Shown: positions 1-5,809, numbered from the stretch's first letter. The stretch: DNA of 7,294 bases from JBLIAZ01 sp047632015 (GCA_047632015.1 JBLIBC010000133.1:1-7294), one strand, 5' to 3'. Notes: a model not told the origin generated them from the sequence alone. Numbers and translations: made by a program.

Positions 1-134
1 CTAGTCAAAAGAGTATCCGAAAGGCTGTTCTTACAAAACAGAATTCGCTGTTTTATCAAGTAAGAAAGAATGAAATTGTGATTCTTATTATTTGGGATAA
101 TCGTCAAAATCCAGAACATAATATTTACAAGTAG
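1..134 (+). CDS. RelE/ParE-family toxin, C-terminal fragment cut by the window edge
   Basis: The reading frame that starts at base 3 is open from the left edge and ends at TAG 132-134, giving 43 residues. They include RKAVLTKQNSLFYQV, then EIVILIIWDNRQNP near the end. This order (a K-x-N-x-[LV]-x-Y-x-[VI] strand, a hydrophobic strand I-x-I-L, then WDxRQNP) is the usual C-terminal half of ParE/RelE-like toxins of type II toxin-antitoxin pairs in Bacteroidota. Such toxins act in the cytoplasm on ribosome-bound mRNA or on gyrase and are neutralised by a partner, usually encoded immediately upstream, which would lie outside the window. It is the only convincing + strand gene, so it is transcribed towards the - strand cassette array. 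No array-type repeat separates it from the window start. The family call is from motif recognition only; the RelE versus ParE choice is not possible from this fragment. Confidence 0.72.
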   Translation, partial: SQKSIRKAVLTKQNSLFYQVRKNEIVILIIWDNRQNPEHNIYK

Positions 135-274
135 CCTCATGCCAATAAATGGTATTGGTTAATCAACTTCCTTTGCTCTTCCGTATTAGTTGTTTTATAT
201 CTTTCAGTTGAACTTGGATATTTCTGACCTGACATTTGTTGAACAAGTTCACCATAAAAACATGGTGGGTCCTA

Positions 275-286
275 ACCACATGTGGT
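275..286. repeat. 12-bp perfect palindrome
   Basis: ACCACATGTGGT reads the same on both strands. It lies inside the G/T-rich block and is immediately preceded by CCTA, so the local string CCTAACCAC resembles the inner arm of the array repeat read on the - strand. This could be an operator or a decayed repeat; nothing in the sequence decides between them. Confidence 0.5.
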
Positions 287-293
287 GGGTTTT
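281..293 (+). repeat. 13-bp direct repeat, left copy
   Basis: TGTGGTGGGTTTT is found exactly again at 526-538. The two copies flank the tRNA remnant and its terminator, about 245 bp apart. An imperfect inverted version lies at 357-373. Low-complexity G/T composition weakens the argument for a true att-type duplication. Confidence 0.55.
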
Positions 294-313
294 CTTAGTG
301 GGTTCTTGCACTC

Positions 314-333
314 ATATGCAGGTATATGCAGGT
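314..333 (+). repeat. Tandem duplication of a 10-bp unit
   Basis: ATATGCAGGT occurs twice back to back (314-323 and 324-333), exact. It may be a slippage product. It lies outside any credible gene. Confidence 0.8.
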
Positions 334-426
334 GTCAGCACTACCCTCTTTAAACACCCAAAACCCATGTGGACCATGCTACACGGGGCTTTCCTTTAAT
401 ATCACCAAACTCTCCGCTCCTGACTG

Positions 427-468
427 GCAGTGTGGAGGTCATCGGTTCGACTCCGCTATTCTCCACCA
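427..468 (+). tRNA. tRNA 3'-end remnant (T-arm, acceptor 3' strand, CCA)
   Basis: Bases 441-457 form a T-arm: stem ATCGG, loop TTCGACT, stem CCGCT, with one T-C mismatch at the second pair. The acceptor 3' strand ATTCTCC (458-464), discriminator A (465) and encoded CCA (466-468) follow directly. The matching 5' acceptor strand GGAGAAT is absent upstream, and no D-arm can be recognised; CTGGCAG at 424-430 could be an anticodon loop (GGC) but its stem pairs poorly. This is therefore not a complete tRNA gene. A tRNA 3' end without its 5' part is the classic trace left where a tyrosine recombinase integrates into a tRNA gene, so it may be an att relic. The amino-acid identity cannot be assigned. 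The mismatch suggests decay. Confidence 0.6.
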
Positions 469-476
469 ATGATATC

Positions 477-515
477 AAGCCTTTCAGGATTTATTCTTGA
501 AAGGCTTTTTGTTTT
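477..515 (+). terminator. Intrinsic terminator after the tRNA remnant
   Basis: A perfect 10-bp stem, AAGCCTTTCA (477-486) with TGAAAGGCTT (498-507), encloses an 11-nt loop and runs into TTTTTGTTTT. It starts 9 nt after the CCA end, where a tRNA transcription terminator would be expected. On the - strand the sequence upstream of the stem is A-rich, so it may also work weakly for transcripts leaving the array. Confidence 0.85.
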
Positions 516-525
516 GAGTGGGTTG

Positions 526-538
526 TGTGGTGGGTTTT
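526..538 (+). repeat. 13-bp direct repeat, right copy
   Basis: Exact second copy of TGTGGTGGGTTTT (281-293). It is part of a G/T-rich stretch at 517-545 that resembles the G/T-rich tails following array repeats R2, R4 and R6, so it may mark the decayed left end of the array. Confidence 0.55.
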
Positions 539-625
539 GGTGCTGGCCTGATTGCAGAACATCAGAACTTAGGTGACTGTACTGCTACCGAACCCTTCAG
601 TTCTTAGTCAACAAAAACATCAAGT

Positions 626-1447
626 TTACCAGTGCACCTTAACTTTTCCTTTTAAGTCCTTTACTTCAGTTTTGATGTCTGGATTAGAAGGTACTTTATA
701 AAACGATACCTTGCGTAAATTCTCTAGTTCAAACAAACATTCAGGTGACTTTCTAAGCCTGTTTACGTAGACTTCCCTCCCATTAGGGTAAAATAAAATA
801 TTTTCAGCATTGTTATAATCGAAGTACAACAAAGACTTCATTTTACAAACAACTTCAGGCACGGAGTCAAAATTATTATTTGAAATATCTAATTCTTTAA
901 GAGTGTCTAGTTTAGTAAAAGAAGAATCTAAAAAACTTATTTTATTCATTGATAGATTTAATACTTGCAAATGTTTCAAATGGAATATTCCTTTTGGTAC
1001 AGATTCAAAACCACATCCAGATAAATCTAAGTATTGTAATTTCTGTAATTTATCAAACCCAGAAACATCCTCGGGGATGCTAATACTCATCATTCGGATA
1101 TACTCAATATCTTTAAACACTGATAAATCTTGAACAAACTTCAATGTCGAGTCATTACTCCAGTTTTCAATTACTAACTTTTTTAAAGTTGAGAACTTAC
1201 TATAGTTATTCATGAATACTAAATATTCGTAAGTGCTGTTGTAAATAGTAATCTTTAATGACTCAACATTCTCTGCAACCTTTATTGCTTTCTTTACGTT
1301 TCTATAGGTCTTAGCCTTATCATACGCCTCTGTATATTCGATTTTCTTAGCATACAAGCTAAGTTCTTGAGAATATAGTTTTCCCGAAAACAATACCATT
1401 AGTAGCAATGAGCTGATTTTTAACTGTAGAAAGAATTGTGTTTTCAT
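626..1447 (-). CDS. Exported leucine-rich-repeat protein
   Basis: The 273-residue product begins with a Sec signal peptide (residues 1-27, hydrophobic core ISSLLLMVLF, likely cleavage near LYS-Q). A degenerate region follows, then three clear 23-residue leucine-rich repeats at about 137-159, 160-182 and 183-205, each with the LxxLxLSxNxfxxvP pattern, and a partial fourth from 206. Less regular leucine periodicity around 88-130 may be degenerate repeats. There is no T9SS sorting domain and no lipobox, so the protein is probably periplasmic; LRRs usually bind another protein, but no ligand can be named. It is the last gene of the array in the direction of transcription. The start at 1447 is fixed by the signal peptide. 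It follows the 393-residue gene after 68 nt with no array repeat, so the two may share a transcript or one unit. Confidence 0.85.
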   Translation of the reverse strand: MKTQFFLQLKISSLLLMVLFSGKLYSQELSLYAKKIEYTEAYDKAKTYRNVKKAIKVAENVESLKITIYNSTYEYLVFMNNYSKFSTLKKLVIENWSNDSTLKFVQDLSVFKDIEYIRMMSISIPEDVSGFDKLQKLQYLDLSGCGFESVPKGIFHLKHLQVLNLSMNKISFLDSSFTKLDTLKELDISNNNFDSVPEVVCKMKSLLYFDYNNAENILFYPNGREVYVNRLRKSPECLFELENLRKVSFYKVPSNPDIKTEVKDLKGKVKVHW

Positions 1448-1515
1448 ATCTTTTTCTCTTAATGTAAGTGAATATCAAAAGGTAACTTATTTGATGTAAA
1501 GTAATCCTTTATTAC

Positions 1516-2697
1516 TTATTTGTATTCCTTGCAAGTACTTCCATACTTCTTGTATTGGAGTATATATTGGTGACGCAAAGCTTCATCCAAAAACGGACTG
1601 TTAGGATTATCTAATTTATATAAGGTGTGCCTAAATTGACCGTCAAATAATTTTTCCTCTTCATTACCCCAAGAGTATTCCGCATTTATTACAGCATATC
1701 GCACTCCCCTTTTTCTTACTCTATCAATACTACATACTTTTCCTTGAACAGGCGAAGTGTCAAAATGATACAACATTGAAGCCAAAGAAGTCCATGATTT
1801 AGAGTACATATCAATAACCTTTGGTGAAAGTGTGCAATGTGCTTTCCCAAACTGACCGAAAAATATTTCATTTGGAAACTCCTTTATAATATTAACAATA
1901 TTCTTAAACATAAATAGCTCTCTTGCTGTAGCATCAACACTATCTTTTATATGCTGCTCAAGCGTGTTCGGAGAAAATGATTTTTCAATCGTGCTTCCCA
2001 CACCTAGACGAGTACCTTCTATTAGCCTTTCGCACTTCAAATACTTTCCGTTCAGACATAACTCATAGGATTTCCTGTTGGCCTTCATGTCTGCATAAAT
2101 AGTGTCAATCATTAATTTCATATGAGAAATACTTGATGAGTCTTTATTTTCAGGATTTATTTTCTTCAATCTGTCAATCTTCAGTTTAATTTCAGAAGGT
2201 AACGGTCTATTTTCAAACTCTGAAAGAAACACCTTTATAGCATATTGATATTCGGATTCTGTATCAATGCATTTTACAGATATTTTATCACCCTGCGGCA
2301 AAATTAGATTGTATTCGTACAAGAATTCCATGACTTTCCCGAAGGATTTTAAAAAACCCAAATATGGACCAAATAACTTAAGCGAATCAAGATTACCTCG
2401 TAGTACATATGCATTTATATAGTCTTCGTGACTACAGCTAGTTTCATAGATTACTTTCTTTAAGCTATGCGTTTTGTTCAAATATTTTATCATAGCTATT
2501 TGTGACTTGCTGTTGCCAGCAACTGCATGGTACTCACCAGTAAAAAACACTTTGAAATTACTTAGTGAAGAATCTAAGGCTGGATTAGAACATAAATCAA
2601 ATTGATTATTAGCTAGGTATATTCCTGCCCTGTTTTGACAATTCGCAACAGATAATATAAAGCAAAAAGAAAAAAATATTAAAACGAATTTGGACAT
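1516..2697 (-). CDS. Exported EreA/ChaN-like protein (erythromycin-esterase-like superfamily, tentative)
   Basis: I start this 393-residue product at the ATG of MSKFVLIFFSFCF, which opens a signal peptide; a GTG at 2724 in frame lies inside repeat R1 and would put repeat-encoded residues ahead of the signal. The mature protein has GEYHAVAGN at residues 54-62, a strand ending in a glutamate (VIYE, E85) followed by a region with NAYVLRGN, and near the C-terminus GQFGKAHC (281-288). A GE-x-H loop, a strand-end Glu and a late [FY]G-x-x-H are the layout of the EreA/ChaN/TraB-like fold, in which His and Glu form the active or metal/haem site. That family assignment is by motif only, and the substrate is unknown; I would not infer macrolide resistance. 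Cys20 could be lipidated, but Asn at -1 makes signal peptidase I more likely. The ATG is 1 nt past the end of R1. Confidence 0.8.
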   Translation of the reverse strand: MSKFVLIFFSFCFILSVANCQNRAGIYLANNQFDLCSNPALDSSLSNFKVFFTGEYHAVAGNSKSQIAMIKYLNKTHSLKKVIYETSCSHEDYINAYVLRGNLDSLKLFGPYLGFLKSFGKVMEFLYEYNLILPQGDKISVKCIDTESEYQYAIKVFLSEFENRPLPSEIKLKIDRLKKINPENKDSSSISHMKLMIDTIYADMKANRKSYELCLNGKYLKCERLIEGTRLGVGSTIEKSFSPNTLEQHIKDSVDATARELFMFKNIVNIIKEFPNEIFFGQFGKAHCTLSPKVIDMYSKSWTSLASMLYHFDTSPVQGKVCSIDRVRKRGVRYAVINAEYSWGNEEEKLFDGQFRHTLYKLDNPNSPFLDEALRHQYILQYKKYGSTCKEYK

Positions 2698-2698
2698 A

Positions 2699-2755
2699 CC
2701 CCAAACATAATCAATCCTTAACACATGGGGTTAGAGGGGCGAATTGAATGGATTA
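2699..2755. repeat. Array hairpin repeat R1
   Basis: On the + strand it runs from CCCCAAACATAATCAATCC through TTAACACATGGGG and TTAGAGGGGCGAATTGAATG to GATTA. It lacks the TGG found in most other copies before TTAG, so its inner hairpin loop is shorter. The outer end TTTGG is lost (GGATTACTAAAC). It separates the EreA/ChaN-like gene (start at 2697) from the stop of the 194-residue gene (2762). Confidence 0.93.
2702..2709 (-). promoter_or_regulatory. TANNTTTG -7 element in R1
   Basis: The - strand reads TATGTTTG, an exact match to the Bacteroidota -7 consensus. The ATG at 2697 follows after only 4 nt, which would make the transcript leaderless. No TTTG-type -33 element is seen at the usual distance, so activity is not certain. 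Confidence 0.45.
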
Positions 2756-2761
2756 CTAAAC

Positions 2762-3346
2762 TTACTCGTTAGTCTCTGTTGACACTGGGGTGAAGTTGAT
2801 TGGTGCTCTTTTCCTCTTGAGAAAAAAACATAATTTAAAATCGTAAATCAAACTACTTGCAGAAGCTCTGTTTTTATCTTTCAGCAAATAACCAACATTG
2901 ATTTCAGGTACTATGCTCAGTCTTTTAAAATCTTTGAATTTGAAATACATTCCAAGACCTGGTTTATATACGAACGTATTATATATTCCGTAAACATCCT
3001 TATAATGCATTGCTCCACTCATGTAATAAAAAATGGAAAAGGACTTAGCGATAGGAGTGTAAACAAACTTTGGAAAAGGGTTAACTTTAAATTGAACACC
3101 GATATCAAGTTCAGTTGCTGTCGAAGAAAAGTTTATCCCTATGGCACGATGTACAGCAAATCTTCTGTAGTGACCTCTGAAAATATTATATTCTACACCA
3201 AATGTTGGTTTGAACCCTCTATATTCATCGAACTCAATACCCAGTTTTATATCAGGACCATATATTGAGGGGCCAGTAAACTTTTTTGAATAAGCAGACT
3301 GGCTAATTAATAAAAATAATAAAGTGGTAAATCCCAACCGTTTCAT
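2762..3346 (-). CDS. Exported protein, possible small outer-membrane beta-barrel
   Basis: The 194-residue product starts with a signal peptide, MKRLGFTTLLFLLISQSAYS, cleaved about residue 20. The rest has many short alternating hydrophobic and aromatic strands (for example IKLGIEF, KPTFGVEYNIF, AIGINFS, TELDIGVQFKV, GLGMYFKF, PEINVGYLL, YDFKLCFFL), joined by charged turns. This is the look of an 8-strand-sized outer-membrane barrel of the kind common in Bacteroidota. I do not recognise a specific family, and the last 18 residues are polar and not strand-like. A TTG six codons upstream, inside repeat R2, is in frame, but the ATG at 3346 is right for the signal peptide and matches the start position of the genes behind R1, R4 and R7. 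Confidence 0.75.
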   Translation of the reverse strand: MKRLGFTTLLFLLISQSAYSKKFTGPSIYGPDIKLGIEFDEYRGFKPTFGVEYNIFRGHYRRFAVHRAIGINFSSTATELDIGVQFKVNPFPKFVYTPIAKSFSIFYYMSGAMHYKDVYGIYNTFVYKPGLGMYFKFKDFKRLSIVPEINVGYLLKDKNRASASSLIYDFKLCFFLKRKRAPINFTPVSTETNE

Positions 3347-3347
3347 A

Positions 3348-3413
3348 CCCCCAAACTTAATCAATCCTTAATACATGGGTGGTTAGGTGGGCGAATTGAA
3401 TGGGTTGTTTGGG
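3348..3413. repeat. Array hairpin repeat R2
   Basis: A well-conserved copy, with CCTTAATACATGGGTGG then TTAGGTGGGCGAATTGAATG and an outer end GTTTGGG. Inner arms CCTTAA and TTAGG pair, and the outer CCAAA and TTTGG pair. A G/T-rich tail (GGGTGG) runs on to the neighbouring gene. It lies between the beta-barrel-like gene and the CxC membrane-protein gene. Confidence 0.95.
3352..3359 (-). promoter_or_regulatory. TANNTTTG -7 element in R2
   Basis: The - strand reads TAAGTTTG, then GGGGT, then ATG at 3346. It is an exact -7 consensus 5 nt before the start, so a leaderless transcript is predicted if it is active. No clear -33 box is visible. Confidence 0.45.
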
Positions 3414-3420
3414 TGGTAGA

Positions 3421-4176
3421 TTACCTGTCAGTTAATTTTTTACCACAACTCTCAATAATCGAATCATTCAACTCAGTATCAATAAATGATTCCTCAAGGT
3501 ATTGGGTTAATGGTATTTTCTGATACTCATCAAGCAAGCAGTCACAATACTCATCTACATTGCTACTATCTGCAAGACTAAGTTCTAGTGCATCTACCTT
3601 AAACTGCTTAGATAAAGATTCCACTAATTTATCATTCCAAATAAGCTCTATGTCATTGATGCAGTTTTCCACATCTCCTAACACAGCATGCTCTTGTTTA
3701 TTTAATTCGACCAATACTTTTGACAGCTTTCCGTTTCGAATTTCTGTCTTATACTTATTTAATATTTCTTCGTCTGAAGTTAATATTTCAGCAACACATG
3801 AACAGAATAGCTCCCTATCTCCCTCATTTTGAATATTAGCTTTTGCCCCATCAATACAAAGACTTAAAGGAACTCTAATCCCATTTAATTCAACGTAATT
3901 CGTTAACTCCTTTGGAGATGAAAGCTTTCCAATTGTCACAACTAAAAAACCACAGAAAGTAATTACAAATACTTTTAAGAACTTAAATGATTTGAATGGA
4001 ATTGTATTGTTAGAAGCTCCTGAAACTATTAACCAGGAACTCACTATTAAGAAAGCAAGGCTTATTACAATCATGACAGGAGAATAGAGCGTGCCCAAAC
4101 CTCTACTTGCATGAGCATATTCTACGCCTGTAGCTATTGCAAGTATTACTCCCAATAATATTTTCCAAATAATCAT
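3421..4176 (-). CDS. Membrane protein with two CxC cysteine modules
   Basis: The 251-residue product has three likely membrane helices (about 4-20, 32-53 and 66-83), then a soluble domain of about 165 residues. The soluble part contains cysteines at 107, 125, 127, 172, 211, 213 and 244, arranged as two modules: CSC (125-127) with a following Cys172, and YCDCLLDEYQK (211-213) with a following Cys244. Repeated YCxC...C modules occur in uncharacterised Bacteroidota envelope proteins, where disulfide formation or metal binding is a fair guess. The function is unknown. The start has AGGAG 7 nt upstream (AAAAGGAGAGCATAA before ATG), one of the few real Shine-Dalgarno-like sites in the window, and lies about 22 nt from the end of repeat R3. 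The hydrophobic N-terminus supports this start. Confidence 0.82.
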   Translation of the reverse strand: MIIWKILLGVILAIATGVEYAHASRGLGTLYSPVMIVISLAFLIVSSWLIVSGASNNTIPFKSFKFLKVFVITFCGFLVVTIGKLSSPKELTNYVELNGIRVPLSLCIDGAKANIQNEGDRELFCSCVAEILTSDEEILNKYKTEIRNGKLSKVLVELNKQEHAVLGDVENCINDIELIWNDKLVESLSKQFKVDALELSLADSSNVDEYCDCLLDEYQKIPLTQYLEESFIDTELNDSIIESCGKKLTDR

Positions 4177-4198
4177 TTATGCTCTCCTTTTCATATAT

Positions 4199-4206
4199 CA
4201 AACATA
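4199..4206 (-). promoter_or_regulatory. TANNTTTG -7 element in R3
   Basis: The - strand reads TATGTTTG. The ATG at 4176 lies 22 nt further on, with AGGAG between, so this unit would have a short, conventional leader rather than a leaderless mRNA. Confidence 0.45.
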
Positions 4207-4260
4207 ATCAATCCTTAACACATGAGGCGGTTAGAAGGGCTAATCAAATAGATTCATTGG
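4199..4260. repeat. Array hairpin repeat R3 (most diverged)
   Basis: The 5' half on the + strand, CAAACATAATCAATCC to TTAACACATG, is intact, and the second half is changed: AGGCGGTTAGAAGGGC, then TAATCAAATAGATTCATTGG. The GAATTGAAT block has become TAATCAAAT, which weakens pairing of the middle stem. The stop codon of the 136-residue gene lies inside it (4244-4246). Confidence 0.9.
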
Positions 4261-4654
4261 GAAGCTCGTGTTCATCATTTCCTCGTACGATTTCAAGCAC
4301 CTTTTTTTCCAACCTTTCAGTGCTCCAGAAAAACCATTTTATTCTAGACATGAAAAGAATGTTTTTCCCATTATCTAATTTTAAAGAATAAAGCGAAAAG
4401 AACCAGCCAACACTTACTATGTCTTTTGGTTTAATTGTTTTCTTATTAAAAAAGCCATAAGACAGAACTTTCTCACCAACAGTGACGAACTTTATCCTGT
4501 AGGCTACATATATTGATACAACAATGAGAGTAAATAGGAATAACTTATTCCAAATTCCATCAAATATAAAGAGGCAGATTAGTAAAGGAAACACAGATAA
4601 ATAAAGTTTCACTTTAAGAACGTACGTCAGATTACTACTGATTCTTGTATCCAT
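4244..4654 (-). CDS. Small membrane protein with possible bacterial PH-like domain
   Basis: The 136-residue product has two adjacent membrane helices (about 15-32 and 36-52), then VTVGEKVLSYGFFNKKTIKPKDIVSV style sequence and LKLDNGKNILFM, ending in a charged helix (about 112-124). Two helices followed by a strand-rich part reading hydrophobic-x-GF-x-KKTI-x-x-x-DI is typical of small bacterial PH-domain (bPH) membrane proteins; this is a motif-level guess. The last codons, reading NESI and TGA, come from repeat R3 itself, so the C-terminus is partly repeat-encoded. The ATG at 4654 lies 5 nt beyond TANNTTTG of R4, like the starts behind R1, R2 and R7. Confidence 0.8.
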   Translation of the reverse strand: MDTRISSNLTYVLKVKLYLSVFPLLICLFIFDGIWNKLFLFTLIVVSIYVAYRIKFVTVGEKVLSYGFFNKKTIKPKDIVSVGWFFSLYSLKLDNGKNILFMSRIKWFFWSTERLEKKVLEIVRGNDEHELPNESI

Positions 4655-4656
4655 AT

Positions 4657-4720
4657 CCCCAAACTTAATAAATCCTTAATAAATGGGTGGTTAGGCGGGC
4701 GAGTTGAATAGATTCTTTGG
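4657..4720. repeat. Array hairpin repeat R4
   Basis: A complete copy with both outer ends: CCCCAAACTTAATAAATCC at one side and GATTCTTTGG at the other. The inner part is TTAATAAATGGGTGG with TTAGGCGGGCGAGTTGAATA. It is followed by a G/T-rich tail, GTAGTGGTGTTGTGTGAGAG (4721-4740), before the neighbouring stop codon at 4771. Confidence 0.95.
4660..4667 (-). promoter_or_regulatory. TANNTTTG -7 element in R4
   Basis: The - strand reads TAAGTTTG, then GGGAT, then ATG at 4654. It is an exact consensus, again 5 nt from the start codon, predicting a leaderless message. No -33 TTTG at the expected spacing. Confidence 0.45.
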
Positions 4721-4770
4721 TAGTGGTGTTGTGTGAGAGTGGTTGGGATTAAGGCGGCAAAACCCAGAAC

Positions 4771-5661
4771 CTATTGTTTAATAATTCTATGCGTTTCAAT
4801 TAAACCACCTTTGGTTCGTATTTCCATTATATATACACCTTTGGTAAGGTTGATAATCGAAGTTTTTTTATCACCAACAATTTCCCAATTAGATATGTTG
4901 CTACCATTTAAATCGTAAAGGGAAACCTTTAATGCGTTGGGATTACTATTGGAGTTTATTTGGAAATAATCTTTCATAGGCGAAGGGAAAACGGTGAACT
5001 TTTTATTTGAGATACTTAGTTCATCAATACTTACAGTTAGTCCGCATGTTTCTTGACAGTTTTCACTAAATAGATTTACATTATCTACATAATTTACCCA
5101 GTTAGTTGTTGCCCAACTTACATCATCCACATTAATACAAGTTAAGCTTGGGTTTGAACTTACGCTGAACCAAGTCATGTTTACGTTATTTCCATTTTTG
5201 ATATTTAGGTATTCAAGATTGTGACCACTTCTAAATTCAGTCAACTGATTATTTGATGATAAATCTATGCATGTAAGGGAGCCTTTACCATCGTCTAGTT
5301 TTTTTAACTTTAAATTGTTGGATAAATCGATTGATGTAATGTTGGTAGCTCCAGTAATTAGTTCTTCTAGATTAGAATTTTGACTAACATCCAAGTGATT
5401 GATAGGACTTGCGTAGCACGATAAGAATGTCAGTGAAGTAAAGCCTTCAATTCCTGTTAAATCAGTGATACTGGAGTAACTAACCCAAAGAGTAATAACA
5501 GTATCTATCGAGCTTGTCAATACTTTTCCATCGACAACACCTGTATCTAGTCCTTTGGATATAAGAGTTTTTTCAAAATTTGTATCAGGAATCAGAGTGT
5601 ATTGTGATTTTGCCAGGAAGGTCAACAGAATTAAATTGATAAATAGTAATGCTTTTTTCAT
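4771..5661 (-). CDS. Secreted leucine-rich-repeat protein with T9SS type A sorting domain
   Basis: The 296-residue product starts with a signal peptide (1-20, MKKALLFINLILLTFLAKSQ). Next is IPDTNFEKTLISKGLD (24-39), the standard opening of Bacteroidota surface LRR proteins, then irregular 20-22-residue repeats of the LDVSxNxxLxxL type (about 60-180). The C-terminal 75 residues (222-296) form a T9SS type A sorting domain, with FTVFPSP, the LYDLNG turn, KGVYIMEI and the final RIIKQ. The protein should cross the outer membrane by T9SS and stay on the surface or be released; a binding role is inferred. The frame stays open for 40 codons upstream to an ATG at 5781 with AGGAGG 11 nt before it, but that extension would bury the signal peptide, so I use 5661. 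The 5' leader from R5 is about 150 nt. Confidence 0.9.
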   Translation of the reverse strand: MKKALLFINLILLTFLAKSQYTLIPDTNFEKTLISKGLDTGVVDGKVLTSSIDTVITLWVSYSSITDLTGIEGFTSLTFLSCYASPINHLDVSQNSNLEELITGATNITSIDLSNNLKLKKLDDGKGSLTCIDLSSNNQLTEFRSGHNLEYLNIKNGNNVNMTWFSVSSNPSLTCINVDDVSWATTNWVNYVDNVNLFSENCQETCGLTVSIDELSISNKKFTVFPSPMKDYFQINSNSNPNALKVSLYDLNGSNISNWEIVGDKKTSIINLTKGVYIMEIRTKGGLIETHRIIKQ

Positions 5662-5792
5662 AATGATTAAGTCTTTGTTGTTTTTACAACGATTAAAATA
5701 GTTGAATCTGTCGTATTTAGTTGACGTAAAAGTAACAACTTTCATCATATCGAACAATAGGGTAAAAATCTGATATCTCATAGCTAGACAAA

Positions 5793-5798
5793 CCTCCT
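5793..5798 (-). promoter_or_regulatory. AGGAGG site upstream of an alternative start
   Basis: A perfect Shine-Dalgarno-like AGGAGG on the - strand lies 11 nt before the ATG at 5781, which opens the 40-codon in-frame extension of the T9SS LRR gene. Spacing is long. It may start a short leader peptide-like extension or be chance. Confidence 0.3.
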
Positions 5799-5809
5799 AC
5801 CCAAGATAA

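Larger units (their letters stand above)
135..440. other. Gene-poor left junction, no convincing CDS
   Basis: This stretch between the toxin stop and the tRNA remnant has no gene I can defend. A 69-codon + strand frame (190-399) has no family resemblance, is rich in Met, His and Trp, and runs across the repeat structures, so I reject it. The sequence holds a 12-bp perfect palindrome (275-286), G/T-rich blocks with GTGGGTT motifs (261-304), a 10-bp tandem duplication (314-333), and a block at 357-373 that is an imperfect inverted copy of the 277-294 motif. Its composition differs from the surrounding AT-rich genes, which fits a decayed recombination junction. Confidence 0.5.

Noticed and set aside
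190..399. 69-codon + strand ORF
   Set aside because: It runs through the palindrome, the direct repeat and the 10-bp tandem duplication, has odd Met/His/Trp-rich composition and no ribosome site or family resemblance.
427..468. tmRNA 3' end
   Set aside because: tmRNA would end in CAGCTCCACCA pairing with a 5' GGGGCTG; here the acceptor strand is ATTCTCC and no tag-coding region is seen.
555..600. A degenerate eighth repeat after the LRR gene
   Set aside because: Only short matches (CTTAGGTGA at about 569-577) resemble the repeat core; this is too little to call.
903..1133. + strand ORF opposite the LRR gene, and similar ones at 3005-3268, 3560-3832, 4179-4391, 4733-4918 and 7019-7207
   Set aside because: All are antisense shadows of well-supported - strand genes or cross repeats, and their proteins show no domain or signal.
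1499..1517. Hairpin AAGTAAT/ATTACTT as a terminator after the EreA/ChaN-like gene
   Set aside because: The stem is only 7 AT-rich pairs, overlaps the stop codon and is not followed by a T-run on the - strand.
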